A DNA stretch of 64,000 bases from Anaerobaca sp035448545 (GCA_035448545.1 DAOTJE010000004.1:124001-188000), one strand, 5' to 3'; counted from the first letter of the stretch, positions 27,066-36,670 are shown. Made by a program: numbers and translations. The notes: a model not told the origin generated them from the sequence alone.

Positions 27066-30000
27066 ATGGAAAGCGTAGAGTATCGGGTGCAGCCGCGCGC
27101 GGCCGGATTGGAAGCGGTCGTCGGTTGCGAAGACAGTGACGAAACCTCGGTGCATCCCGCCTCGACGGTTCAGAGACAGTTCTGGCTGCTGCATCAGCTT
27201 GCTCCGAACAGCGCCGCATACAATATCGGTTATGCGTTTCGCCTCGCGGGCCACCTGAACACCTCTGCGTTTCACCGCAGCCTGCAGACGATCATTGACC
27301 GTCATGACGTATTCCGGACGACCTTTGCCACGCGGGGCAGCCAACTCGTCCAGGTGGTCTGCCATCGTGTGCCAATCGATGTCCCGTTGATCGACCTGGC
27401 TGATTTGACGGCGGGGCAGGCGGATGCTGCCATGTCAGAAATCGTCCACGCGGAATTGGCACGTCCGTTCGACCTGAGTGCGGGGCCACTGCTTCGCGCC
27501 TTGCTCCTGAGACGGTTGCCCCAAGAGCATGTATTTGTGCTGGCCATGCACCACATTATTACGGATTTGCATACGATGAACGGCTTCTTCCGCGAACTGA
27601 CGACGCTCTATGACGCTCATTGTGTCGGGGCGCCGTGCCCCCTGGAGAAACCCGCGCATCACTATTCCGAATATGCCGTGTGGGAACAGCAGTGGCTCCC
27701 CGGCGAGCAGGCCTCTGCGATGTTGTCGTATTGGGAGCAGCAGCTTCGGGGTCGGGAGGTTCTGCTGTCCCTGCCGACGGACCGTCCGCGGCCCGCAACG
27801 CAGTCTATGAAGGGGCAGGAGATCCCGCTGCGGCTGTCCGGTTCCCTGACCGGCGACCTCAAGCAGTTCAGTCGCGGCGCGGGAATCCCTCTGTTCGTCA
27901 CGCTCCTGTCGGCGTACGCGGTGCTGCTGCACCGCTACAGCGGGCAGGCGTCCGTCACAGTGGGGGTCCCGTTCACCAACCGCCGTCGGAGTGAGTTCCA
28001 GGATGTGATGGGATGTTTTGTGAATATTCTGCCCATCCACATCGACCTGTCGGGCGATCCGAGCTTTCGGGAGGTCACACGACGTGTTCGACAGGCCATG
28101 TTGGCCGCGCACCGCTGTCAGGAAGTCACCGTGGAGAGGATTGTCGAAAGGCTCAAATTGACGCGAAACCTCAGCTACAACCCCCTGTATCAGGTGGGCA
28201 TTACCTACAGTCCGCCGGTCGATTTCCAATTGCCGGGCCTGGCGGTCGAGCCGCTCGGGGCCCACACCTCCGGATCGCAACTTGATCTGTTTGCCAGCTT
28301 GTGGGAAGCCGACGGACAGGTCCGGGGCCGCATGGAGTTTTCCACAGACCTTTTCGAGCAGACGACGGTGGAGCGCTTCATCGGTCACTATGAGACGCTG
28401 CTCCGATCGGTCACGGAAGACGCGGATCGTCCGATCTTGGCAATGCCGATTCTGCCCGAGAACGAGCGCATCCGCCTGTTGTCGGAGTGGAATGCCACAG
28501 AGATGGCCTGTCTCGATGGATCGGGCATTCACCATCTGTTTGAGGCACAGGTGCAGAGGACGCCGCATGCGACTGCGGTTGTTTCTGACGACGCGCAACT
28601 GACCTACCAGGAGCTGAACGAACGCGCCAACCGGCTGGCTCGTGTCCTCCGCAATCTCGGGGTCGCGGCGGATGGGATGGCAGGCGTCTATATGGATCGT
28701 TCGTCCGAGATGCTGGTGGGACTCATGGGTATTCTGAAGGCAGGCGGCGCGTACCTCCCTCTGGACCCGGATTTCCCGCGCGAGCGAATCGAGTACATGC
28801 TCGAGCACTCCGGGGTCTCGGTGCTTCTGACCCAGGAACGGCTGAAGACGCAGCTTCCGAAGACGTCCGCCCGGCTCCTTTGCCTGGACACGGACTGGCC
28901 TTGGATTTCTCAGCAAAGTGAGCGGAATCTCGGTCTTCGGACCGGTCCCGACGATCTGGCGTATGTGATCTACACGTCGGGGTCCACCGGCAAGCCGAAA
29001 GGGGTGCAGATTCCCCATCGGGCCGCCGTCAATTTCCTGATCAGTATGCAACAGGAACCCGGCGTGACCGCGGACGATATCCTGCTGGCAGTGACGACCC
29101 TGTCGTTCGACATCTCCGTGCTGGAGCTGTTTCTGCCCTTGACGGTTGGCGCCCGCACGGTGATCGCCCGGCGCGAGGTAGCCGCAGACGGCAAACAGAT
29201 TCTCGATGCGATCCGACGCCACGGCGTGACGGTCATGCAGGCCACGCCGGCAACGTGGCGTTTGATGATCGCCGCCGGCTGGCAGGGCACAAGCGATTTG
29301 AAGGTTCTCTGCGGCGGAGAGGCCATGCCTGCCGATCTGGCCCGTGCCCTGTGCGAGCGTGCCGCCGGCGTCTGGAACATGTATGGACCCACGGAAACCA
29401 CCGTCTGGTCCACATGCTATCACCTGCGCGGCGACGACGGCAGGATCCTGATCGGTCGGCCCATCGCAAACACACAGGTCTATATCCTGGACGGGCTCTT
29501 GCAGCCGGTTCCCATCGGCGTGCCCGGCGAGATTTATATCGGTGGCGCGGGAGTGACGCGAGGCTATCTGAAAGCCCCGGAGATGACCGCGGAACGGTTT
29601 CTTGCCGATCCCTTTGTCGGGAGGCCCGGCGCCCGGATGTACAGAACCGGTGACTTCGGCCGCTATCTGTCGGACGGGAACATCGAGTTTCTCGGCCGCA
29701 TCGACAGCCAAGTGAAAGTCCGGGGGTTCCGGATCGAGCTTGGCGAGGTCGAAACGGCCCTGGTCCAACATCCTCAGGTGCGCGAGGCGGCTGTGACGAC
29801 ACGGCAAGATACGGCGGGCAACACGCGGCTCGTCGGTTATGTCGTTCCTGTCGACGGAGAAAGGCCCACCGTGGAATCACTCCGTGCCTTTCTCCGGGAC
29901 AGGCTGCCGCACTACATGGTGCCCGAACTGTACGTGACCCTGCCATCGCTGCCCCTGACACCCAATGAGAAGGTGGATCGCAAGGCCCTTCCGGAGCCGG

Positions 30001-30365
30001 ACTACGCCCGACCGGAGATGAAGCAGTCGTATGTTTGCCCTTCGACGGCGTTGGAGAAGACGCTGAGCGATATCTGGTGCCGCGTCCTGGGGCTGGACCG
30101 GGTGGGGATCAACGACAATTTCTTCGATCTGGGCGGGAATTCTCTGCTCAGCATTCAGGCGACCGTCCGCATGCGAGAGACGCTGGGCCTCGAAGTCCCG
30201 GTCGTCGCGCTGTTTCAATACCCGACGATCGCCACGCTGGCCAAACACCTCGGTCGGGACAACCACCCAGCAACCGACTTTGAGAGAATCGCAGACGACC
30301 GCGCAGGACAGCGTCGAGCCATTCTGGCCAGCAGAAGGCGCTCCGTACGGAATGGCAGAAGTTGA
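27066..30365 (+). CDS. Non-ribosomal peptide synthetase module C-A-T (predicted glycine)
   Basis: From ATG 27066 (AAGGAG upstream) the protein is 1099 residues. The condensation domain covers about 35-460, with His162-His163 in MHHIITDLHT; the final Gly of HHxxxDG is Leu. The adenylation domain covers about 475-995: A3 YTSGSTGKPKG from Tyr636, A5 NMYGPTETT, A7 YRTGDFGRY, A10 NEKVDRKAL. The carrier domain has Ser1026 in LGGNSLLS. My by-eye alignment to GrsA gives the ten-residue code D-I-L-Q-L-G-M-V-W-K, close to the code I recall for glycine (DILQLGLIWK). There is no thioesterase, so the chain must pass on, most likely to the PKS encoded next. Confidence 0.93.
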   Translation: MESVEYRVQPRAAGLEAVVGCEDSDETSVHPASTVQRQFWLLHQLAPNSAAYNIGYAFRLAGHLNTSAFHRSLQTIIDRHDVFRTTFATRGSQLVQVVCHRVPIDVPLIDLADLTAGQADAAMSEIVHAELARPFDLSAGPLLRALLLRRLPQEHVFVLAMHHIITDLHTMNGFFRELTTLYDAHCVGAPCPLEKPAHHYSEYAVWEQQWLPGEQASAMLSYWEQQLRGREVLLSLPTDRPRPATQSMKGQEIPLRLSGSLTGDLKQFSRGAGIPLFVTLLSAYAVLLHRYSGQASVTVGVPFTNRRRSEFQDVMGCFVNILPIHIDLSGDPSFREVTRRVRQAMLAAHRCQEVTVERIVERLKLTRNLSYNPLYQVGITYSPPVDFQLPGLAVEPLGAHTSGSQLDLFASLWEADGQVRGRMEFSTDLFEQTTVERFIGHYETLLRSVTEDADRPILAMPILPENERIRLLSEWNATEMACLDGSGIHHLFEAQVQRTPHATAVVSDDAQLTYQELNERANRLARVLRNLGVAADGMAGVYMDRSSEMLVGLMGILKAGGAYLPLDPDFPRERIEYMLEHSGVSVLLTQERLKTQLPKTSARLLCLDTDWPWISQQSERNLGLRTGPDDLAYVIYTSGSTGKPKGVQIPHRAAVNFLISMQQEPGVTADDILLAVTTLSFDISVLELFLPLTVGARTVIARREVAADGKQILDAIRRHGVTVMQATPATWRLMIAAGWQGTSDLKVLCGGEAMPADLARALCERAAGVWNMYGPTETTVWSTCYHLRGDDGRILIGRPIANTQVYILDGLLQPVPIGVPGEIYIGGAGVTRGYLKAPEMTAERFLADPFVGRPGARMYRTGDFGRYLSDGNIEFLGRIDSQVKVRGFRIELGEVETALVQHPQVREAAVTTRQDTAGNTRLVGYVVPVDGERPTVESLRAFLRDRLPHYMVPELYVTLPSLPLTPNEKVDRKALPEPDYARPEMKQSYVCPSTALEKTLSDIWCRVLGLDRVGINDNFFDLGGNSLLSIQATVRMRETLGLEVPVVALFQYPTIATLAKHLGRDNHPATDFERIADDRAGQRRAILASRRRSVRNGRS

Positions 30366-30572
30366 ACGATCCGTCGGGATTCGGAATCGCACAGAGAACG
30401 CAGCCCTGCCACGTATCCACGCCATTCGGTCGTGGCGGCAATTCGTTTCTCTGCGTCCTCCTCGTCGCATACAGAAGAAGGGCATTGGGAGCGCACATTC
30501 CGGTCGCCAGACTGTCTCAGTACCCTGCGGTCACGTGGCTGGCGCAAGGTCCGCGGGGAGGAGGAGCGATCC
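30366..30572 (+). other. 207-base spacer between the NRPS and PKS genes
   Basis: No supported gene. The PKS frame is open upstream through this stretch, but the N-terminal sequence it would add is low-complexity and unlike a docking domain. A strong ribosome site (GGGAGGAGGAG) lies at its 3' end. No terminator is seen. Confidence 0.5.
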
Positions 30573-33500
30573 ATGAAGGGTCTCAGTATCACAGACGATC
30601 ACGACTATGACGTTGCGGTGATCGGCATGGCGGTTCGTTTTCCCGGAGCAGAGACGATCGAGGAATTCTGGACGAACCTCTGTTCCGCGGCGGAATCGAT
30701 CACGACGCTCACCGACGAGGAGCTTCTGGCGGCGGGAGTCAGTCCGTCTCTGCTGAAGAACCCCGACTACGTCAAGCGTCTGCCCGAGATAGGCGATCCC
30801 GGACTGTTCGATGCCTCCTTCTTCGGTTATTCGCCCAAAGAGGCTCAGTGCATGGACCCGCAACACCGGATTTTTCTGGAGACGGCGTGGCAGGCGCTGG
30901 AGAACGCCGGCTACGATGCCGACCGCTATTCCGGACTGATCGGCGTGTACGGCGGCTCGTCCATGAACATGTATCTCCTGACAAACGGCCTTCCCCTGGA
31001 TCTCTTCACCGAGCAACTCGCCATCGCCATCGGGAATGAGAAGGACTATTTGACGACCCGCGTCTCATACAAGTTGAATCTGAAGGGGCCGAGCGTCACA
31101 GTCCAGACGGCGTGCTCGACCTCGCTGGTCGCGGTGCACCTGGCCTGCCAGGGATTGCTCAACGCCGAATGCGACATGGCTCTGGCGGGGGGAGTCTCCG
31201 TGCGATTGCCACACAATGCCGGCTATCTCTATCAGGATGGCAACATCCAATCTCCCGACGGCCACTGCCGACCCTTCGATGCCAAGGCCCACGGGACGGT
31301 TTTCGGCAGCGGCGTCGGAATGGTTGTGTTGAAGCGGCTGACGGATGCGATCGCTGACGGGGACTCGATCTACGCGGTGATCAAGGGCTCAGCCGTCAAC
31401 AACGATGGCGCCTCCAAGGCCACGTACACCTCTCCCAGCGTAGATAGCCAGACAGAGGTTGTTCTCCAGGCGCTCGCCAACGCGTCGGTGGACCCCGACA
31501 CCATCGCCTACGTGGAAGCCCACGGGACCGGTACCATTCTGGGGGACCCTATCGAGGTAGCTGCCCTGACCAATGCCTTTCGCGCTCACACGAATCGCAA
31601 GAGGTATTGTGTGATCGGTTCGGTGAAATCCAACTTCGGCCATCTGGATGCGGCTGCGGGAGTGGCCGGGCTGGTCAAGACCGTCCTTGCGTTGCAGCAC
31701 GGCGTGATTCCGCCGACGCTTCATTTCGAGAAGGCCAATCCGCAGATCGATTTCGAGAACAGCCCATTCTATGTCAATGCGGCATTATCCGCGTGGCCGA
31801 CGTCGGCAAGGCCTCGCCGGGCGGCGGTCAACTCGCTCGGGGTCGGCGGGACCAACGTACACGTCGTCCTCGAGGAACCGCCGGCATTGGTGCCGAGGCC
31901 ACGCTGCGCACGTCACCAGTTGTTGCTGCTGTCGGCCAAGACGCCGACGGCCCTCGATACCGCGACCGCCAACCTCGCGCGACATCTGGAGTGCAACACC
32001 GATCTGAACCTCTGCGATGTGGCTTATACCCTTCAGGTGGGACGCAAGTTGTTTGAGCATCGGCGGACCGTGGTCTGTCGCGACAGGGAAGAAGCAATAC
32101 GTAGCCTGCGGACGCTCCATCCTGCCTCGGTGCGCACCGCCCGGCAGGAGGCTGTGAACCGTGATGTCGCGTTCATGTTTTCCGGCCAGGGCTCGCAGTA
32201 CCCGAACATGGGTCGCGAGCTGTACGACACCGAGAGCGTGTTCCGCGACGAGATCGATCGGTGTGCCGCCATCCTTCGACCGCACCTTGACCGTGATCTG
32301 CGAGAGGTGATCTATCCGCCGGACGGCGACTTGGAAGAGGCCGGACAGTTGCTGCAGCAGACTTGGCTCACGCAGCCGGCGTTGTTTGCCGTCGAGTATG
32401 CGTTGGCAAGGCTCTGGATGGCGTGGGGACTGGTCCCGCGGGTCATGGTCGGGCACAGCATAGGCGAATATGTCGCGGCATGTCTGGCCGAGGTATTCTC
32501 TCTGGACGAGGCACTTGCACTGGTGGTGGCCCGAGGCCGCCTCATGCAGGAACTGCCGAGAGGGGCAATGCTGGCGGTTCCGTTGACGGAACAGAGAATT
32601 CATGCACTCCTGGAAGCCGATCTGTCGCTGGCGGTGGTCAACGGGCCGTCCCAATGCGTGGTTTCCGGCAAGACCGAGGCCATCGATGCCCTCGAACAGC
32701 GGTTGGCCGCCAGCCAGATCGATTGTTGTCGCCTGCGTACTTCGCACGCGTTTCATTCCCCGATGATGCAACCGATCGTCGAGACATTTGCCGCGCATGT
32801 GGCCCGGACCAGGCTGTGTCCGCCGCGGATCCCGTTCCTCTCGAATGTGACGGGCACGTGGATTACGGCCGAGCAGGCGACCAGCCCCACATACTGGGCC
32901 GACCATCTGCGGCAGACGGTACGATTCTCAGACTGCCTGCGGACACTCATGCAGGAGCCGAATCGAGTCCTGTTGGAGGTCGGGCCGGGGCGCACCCTTT
33001 GTACACTGGCGAAACGCCACCCGAGTCGGACGGCCGGACACGTCGTGCTTTCCTCGATTCGCCACCCCAAGGAGCAGGTCTCGGACGAAGCATTCCTGCT
33101 GGACGCCGTCGGGCAACTGTGGTTGGCCGGGATGCAGGTCGACTGGAACGCCCTGCACAAGGGTTCCGGACGCCGCGTGCCGTTGCCCACGTATCCCTTC
33201 GAGCGGAAGCGTTACTGGATCACGTCGGGCCGCCGACTCTCCGCCCCGCCTTCGGCCGGGCCTGTAGAGGAAGCCAGCACGCAAGAGCCCAATGCGTTGA
33301 GGAACATACGGATTCCTCGGACCGACTCCGATACCGTCGTCGGCAATGAGGAACGCCGGATCGCAGGAATCTGGCAGGAGTGCCTCGGCGCCACTGGGGT
33401 CGATGTCGGCGACAACTTCTTCGACCTGGGAGGCAACTCCCTCGTTGCGGTGCGGGTGGTGTCGCAGATTCGTAGGACCTTTGGGGTTCGTTTGGCGGTC

Positions 33501-33641
33501 TCATGTCTGTTCGAGAATCCGACCGTCGGCCTGTTGGCAGAAGCTGTGCGAAAGGCCGGTAGCGGCCGATCCGGAACTCCGGACGAGGAGAATCAAGACA
33601 ATCCTCTTGCGGCAGTCGCCCGGAAGCTCGGGATCGTGTGA
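30573..33641 (+). CDS. Type I polyketide synthase module KS-AT-ACP (malonyl)
   Basis: From ATG 30573 the product is 1022 residues. The ketosynthase (about 10-435) has catalytic Cys181 in TACSTSLVAVH, then EAHGTGT and GSVKSNFGHLDAAAG. The acyltransferase (about 530-830) has FSGQGSQYPNMG, nucleophile Ser629 in GHSIGEY and His725 in SHAFHSP; the HAFH motif indicates malonyl-CoA. The C-terminal carrier has Ser956 in LGGNSLVAV. There are no ketoreductase, dehydratase, enoylreductase or thioesterase domains, so one unreduced two-carbon extension is predicted. It should accept the NRPS product, and release needs a separate enzyme such as the NeuD-like transferase encoded next. Confidence 0.93.
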   Translation: MKGLSITDDHDYDVAVIGMAVRFPGAETIEEFWTNLCSAAESITTLTDEELLAAGVSPSLLKNPDYVKRLPEIGDPGLFDASFFGYSPKEAQCMDPQHRIFLETAWQALENAGYDADRYSGLIGVYGGSSMNMYLLTNGLPLDLFTEQLAIAIGNEKDYLTTRVSYKLNLKGPSVTVQTACSTSLVAVHLACQGLLNAECDMALAGGVSVRLPHNAGYLYQDGNIQSPDGHCRPFDAKAHGTVFGSGVGMVVLKRLTDAIADGDSIYAVIKGSAVNNDGASKATYTSPSVDSQTEVVLQALANASVDPDTIAYVEAHGTGTILGDPIEVAALTNAFRAHTNRKRYCVIGSVKSNFGHLDAAAGVAGLVKTVLALQHGVIPPTLHFEKANPQIDFENSPFYVNAALSAWPTSARPRRAAVNSLGVGGTNVHVVLEEPPALVPRPRCARHQLLLLSAKTPTALDTATANLARHLECNTDLNLCDVAYTLQVGRKLFEHRRTVVCRDREEAIRSLRTLHPASVRTARQEAVNRDVAFMFSGQGSQYPNMGRELYDTESVFRDEIDRCAAILRPHLDRDLREVIYPPDGDLEEAGQLLQQTWLTQPALFAVEYALARLWMAWGLVPRVMVGHSIGEYVAACLAEVFSLDEALALVVARGRLMQELPRGAMLAVPLTEQRIHALLEADLSLAVVNGPSQCVVSGKTEAIDALEQRLAASQIDCCRLRTSHAFHSPMMQPIVETFAAHVARTRLCPPRIPFLSNVTGTWITAEQATSPTYWADHLRQTVRFSDCLRTLMQEPNRVLLEVGPGRTLCTLAKRHPSRTAGHVVLSSIRHPKEQVSDEAFLLDAVGQLWLAGMQVDWNALHKGSGRRVPLPTYPFERKRYWITSGRRLSAPPSAGPVEEASTQEPNALRNIRIPRTDSDTVVGNEERRIAGIWQECLGATGVDVGDNFFDLGGNSLVAVRVVSQIRRTFGVRLAVSCLFENPTVGLLAEAVRKAGSGRSGTPDEENQDNPLAAVARKLGIV

Positions 33642-33697
33642 ATGACGTCATCGACGAGCACCGAACCATCAGACGGAAACAACAGGATGGGCCCACG

Positions 33698-34369
33698 ATG
33701 GAGCAGGTAGTGCTTTTTGGAGCCAGCAAGTTTGCGCGAGACGTCTACGTTCACCTGAAGTACGACTCACCCTATGAGGTGGTTGCGTTCACGGTGGACC
33801 GAGCCTATCTCCGGGACGAGACGCTGTTCGAGCATCCGGTGGTACCTTTTGAATCGGTGGAGTCTCTCTACCCGCCAGACCGTTTCCGAATGCTCGTGGC
33901 GGTCGGCTACCAGCGTCTCAACGAATTTCGCAGCGAGAAATGTGAACAGGCCCAGGCCAAAGGGTACCGATTGATCAGCTACGTAAGTTCCAGAGCGGTG
34001 ACTTGGCCGGATCAGGTGATCGGGGGCAATTGTCTGATTTGTCCCAACAGCGTGCTCTCGCCGTCCGCACAAGTCGGTGACGATGTCGTGATCGGTCCCG
34101 GTGTCTTGATCGCCCACGACAGCATTATCGGCGATCACTGCTTCATCGGAAGCGGCGCATCTCTGTCCGGCCTGGTGACCGTGGGACCGTACTGCTTTGT
34201 CGGGACAGGGGCTATCATTCGAGACAACGTCACGCTCGGCCGGCATTGCATCATCGGTGCCGGTGCTGTGCTTCTCGAAGATGCGTCCGACAGAAGCGTC
34301 TACATGGCGGAATCCGCCGCCAAGCTCGCCCTTTCCAGCGACCGACTGAACCTGGTTCGCCAGGACTGA
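33698..34369 (+). CDS. NeuD-like hexapeptide-repeat acyltransferase
   Basis: The product (223 residues from ATG 33698) starts with a small Rossmann-like part (VVLFGASKFARDVYVHL) and continues with a left-handed beta-helix of hexapeptide repeats from about residue 120 (VGDDVVIGPGVLIAHDSIIG, HCFIGSGASLSG, YCFVGTGAIIRDNVTLG). This is the NeuD/PglD layout, whose members transfer acetyl groups to sugar amines or hydroxyls. A GTG at 33638 overlapping the PKS stop would add 20 residues and is a real alternative. Placed directly after a thioesterase-less PKS and downstream of a sugar aminotransferase, it is a candidate for off-loading the carrier-bound chain onto an amino sugar. Confidence 0.85.
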   Translation: MEQVVLFGASKFARDVYVHLKYDSPYEVVAFTVDRAYLRDETLFEHPVVPFESVESLYPPDRFRMLVAVGYQRLNEFRSEKCEQAQAKGYRLISYVSSRAVTWPDQVIGGNCLICPNSVLSPSAQVGDDVVIGPGVLIAHDSIIGDHCFIGSGASLSGLVTVGPYCFVGTGAIIRDNVTLGRHCIIGAGAVLLEDASDRSVYMAESAAKLALSSDRLNLVRQD

Positions 34370-34424
34370 TGCACCCGGGTCTTGTGCCCAGGCGCAGCGA
34401 CATGATTTGTCCGCTGATTCGGAG

Positions 34425-35186
34425 ATGCCGGTGGTATCTGTAGCAGTTGCTCCGCAGGTGTCGTTCTTCCCGGAAACCGGTCTGTCTTTACCCGCCAACG
34501 AGGTGCATGTGTGGCGCATGGAACTGGACCTGCCGGTCCGCCGTCTGCTGCATCTGGCGCGCAGTCTCTCGCCGGCCGAACTGGACCGGGCGGCACGATT
34601 CCGGTCCCTCTACGACCGCAATTGCTATATTGCTCGCCGGGGCATCCTGCGCCAGATCTGTGGGGCGTATCTGGCCACGGAGCCGGCTGCCATCACGTTC
34701 GACCAGGGGCCGTGGGGTAGACCCCGGCTGTCCCAGAAATGCGACGGAAACGGCCTTCGCTTCAGCCTGTCGCACTCCCATATGGTGGCCTTGTACGCCT
34801 TTACGCGTGGCAGAGAAGTCGGCGTGGACATCGAGCGAATCCGTTCGGATATGGCATGGCAACCGCTGGCGCCGCTGTGCCTGTCGGCTCGGGAAAGGGC
34901 TCTTTTGCGTGCCCTGCCGGAGACCGCGCGAACGGAGGCGTTCTTCACGCTGTGGGCGCGCAAGGAAGCCTACCTCAAGGCGCGGGGCGTCGGATTGTCG
35001 GTACGTCTGAATCAGATTGACGTGGTGGGCCGAGGAACGTATGGCGGCGTGCTTGCCCGGATCGGGGCCAGATGGCAGGAGCCCTGGTCGGGCTGCCTGC
35101 AGGACCTGGATGCCGGACGGCACGACGTGGCGGCCCTGGCGGTGGAAGCACCGGGGCTGACGGTTGTCTGCCGGGAATGGTATTGA
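34425..35186 (+). CDS. 4'-phosphopantetheinyl transferase (Sfp type)
   Basis: The 253-residue product has the two-lobed Sfp layout. RFSLSHSHMVALYAF is the substrate-lobe motif. GVDIER with Asp135 and Glu137 and WARKEAYLK with Trp177, Lys180 and Glu181 carry the magnesium and catalytic residues. It attaches phosphopantetheine from CoA to carrier serines, here presumably Ser38 of the free ACP, Ser1026 of the NRPS and Ser956 of the PKS. The start is uncertain: TTG 34407 is in frame and no good ribosome site is seen for either. Its stop overlaps the flippase start (TGATG). Confidence 0.92.
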   Translation: MPVVSVAVAPQVSFFPETGLSLPANEVHVWRMELDLPVRRLLHLARSLSPAELDRAARFRSLYDRNCYIARRGILRQICGAYLATEPAAITFDQGPWGRPRLSQKCDGNGLRFSLSHSHMVALYAFTRGREVGVDIERIRSDMAWQPLAPLCLSARERALLRALPETARTEAFFTLWARKEAYLKARGVGLSVRLNQIDVVGRGTYGGVLARIGARWQEPWSGCLQDLDAGRHDVAALAVEAPGLTVVCREWY

Positions 35187-36670
35187 TGGCATCGTCGCTC
35201 AAGTCGAAAGCGGTCAGTGGCCTGCTCTGGAGCGGGCTGGACGCGGTCAGCCAGCAGGTTCTGGTTCTGGGGATCGGGATCATACTGGCCAGACTTCTCG
35301 ATCCGGCGGATTTCGGCCTGATCGGCATGCTGGCCATCTTCATGGCGATTGCCCGGGCCTTCCTCAACAGTGGATTCGGGCAGGCTCTGATCCAGAAGAA
35401 GGACGCCACAGAGATCGACGCGTGCTCCGTGTTCTACTTCAGTGTGGTCGTCGGGCTGATTGCGGCGGGTCTGTTGGGCCTGGCCGCACCGTGGATTGCC
35501 TCCTTCTACCGGCAGCCGCAGTTGACTGCGTTAACCCGTGTCATGGCGATCAACATCGTCATCAATTCGTTTGCGCTGGTCCCGACGACCCTGTTGTCCA
35601 GACAGATTGATTTCAAGACGCAAACGAAGATCAGTCTGATCGCCACGGCCAGTTCCGGAGTCGCCGGAGTGACATTGGCTTTTCTCGGCTTCGGTGTCTG
35701 GAGCCTGGCGATTCAGCAAATCACCGTCAATGTTCTGCGGACGGTCCTTGTATGGTGCTTCAGTACATGGCGGCCGTCGCTTCTCTTCAGCCTCATGGCC
35801 CTGCGGGCCATGTTCGTCTATGGGTCGCGCCTTTTGGCCTCAGGGTTGTTGAACACGATCTTCGACAACCTGTATTTTGTCGTGATCGGCCGGCTGTTTT
35901 CCGCAGGACAGTTGGGGATCTACTCGCGGGCTCGGACCATGGAGCAGATGCCGACGACGACCTTCTCGGAAATGGTCACGCGCGTCATCTTTCCGGTGTT
36001 TTCGGCGGTCCAGGACGATCCGATCAGGCTCAAGCGCGGACTGCGCAAGGTTCTGACGGTGGTCGTGTTCATCCATTTCCCCATCATGATCGGTCTGGCG
36101 GCCGTCGCCCGACCTCTGGTCCTGGTCCTGCTGACGGAGAAGTGGCTGCCTTGCGTCCCGTACCTGCAATTGCTCTGTCTGGCAGGCCTGTTCTTTCCGT
36201 TGCACGTGGTTAACCTGGACATCCTCAAGGCGAAAGGGCGGTCGGACTTGTTCTTCCGTCTGGAGGTGGCCAAGAAGATTCTCGTGGTCATTGCCATTGC
36301 CGCCACGTATCGGTGGGGTGTCATCGGCTTGATCTACGGCCAGATCGGGGTTTCCATGCTGGCCTACTACCTGAATACGCACTATACCGGAAGGCTGATC
36401 GGGTATCCCATTCACGAGCAGGTGCGCGATGCGCTGCCCTATCTGGGGACCGCCGCGCTGATGGGCGTTGCCGTGTACGGTCTGCAGTACCTGCCGCTGC
36501 CAACCGCCTGGGTCGGGCTGTTCTGTCAGATTGTGGTCGGTCTCGTGCTGTATCCGGCTCTCTGTGCGGCGGTAAACCTCTCGGCCCTGGGAGAAGTCGT
36601 CGGTGTGGTTCGGCCCCGTCTGGCGCAAGTAAAGGGCCGATACCATCCCGCGGCAATGGAAGACTCTTGA
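35186..36670 (+). CDS. Wzx-type polysaccharide flippase (MOP superfamily)
   Basis: The 494-residue protein is almost wholly hydrophobic, with about 12-14 membrane helices, beginning SLKSKAVSGLLWSGLDAVSQ, a typical opening of Polysacc_synt-type flippases. RTMEQMPTTTFSEMVTRVIF is the conserved inner loop of this subfamily. It should flip the undecaprenyl-linked repeat unit across the inner membrane. One base overlaps the phosphopantetheinyl transferase stop, so translation is probably coupled, tying the acyl-chain cassette to the glycan assembly operon. Confidence 0.9.
   Translation: MASSLKSKAVSGLLWSGLDAVSQQVLVLGIGIILARLLDPADFGLIGMLAIFMAIARAFLNSGFGQALIQKKDATEIDACSVFYFSVVVGLIAAGLLGLAAPWIASFYRQPQLTALTRVMAINIVINSFALVPTTLLSRQIDFKTQTKISLIATASSGVAGVTLAFLGFGVWSLAIQQITVNVLRTVLVWCFSTWRPSLLFSLMALRAMFVYGSRLLASGLLNTIFDNLYFVVIGRLFSAGQLGIYSRARTMEQMPTTTFSEMVTRVIFPVFSAVQDDPIRLKRGLRKVLTVVVFIHFPIMIGLAAVARPLVLVLLTEKWLPCVPYLQLLCLAGLFFPLHVVNLDILKAKGRSDLFFRLEVAKKILVVIAIAATYRWGVIGLIYGQIGVSMLAYYLNTHYTGRLIGYPIHEQVRDALPYLGTAALMGVAVYGLQYLPLPTAWVGLFCQIVVGLVLYPALCAAVNLSALGEVVGVVRPRLAQVKGRYHPAAMEDS

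Noticed and set aside
27435..29807. 790-codon minus-strand open frame opposite the NRPS
   Set aside because: It is the antisense shadow of a high-GC gene; the plus strand carries all NRPS motifs in order.
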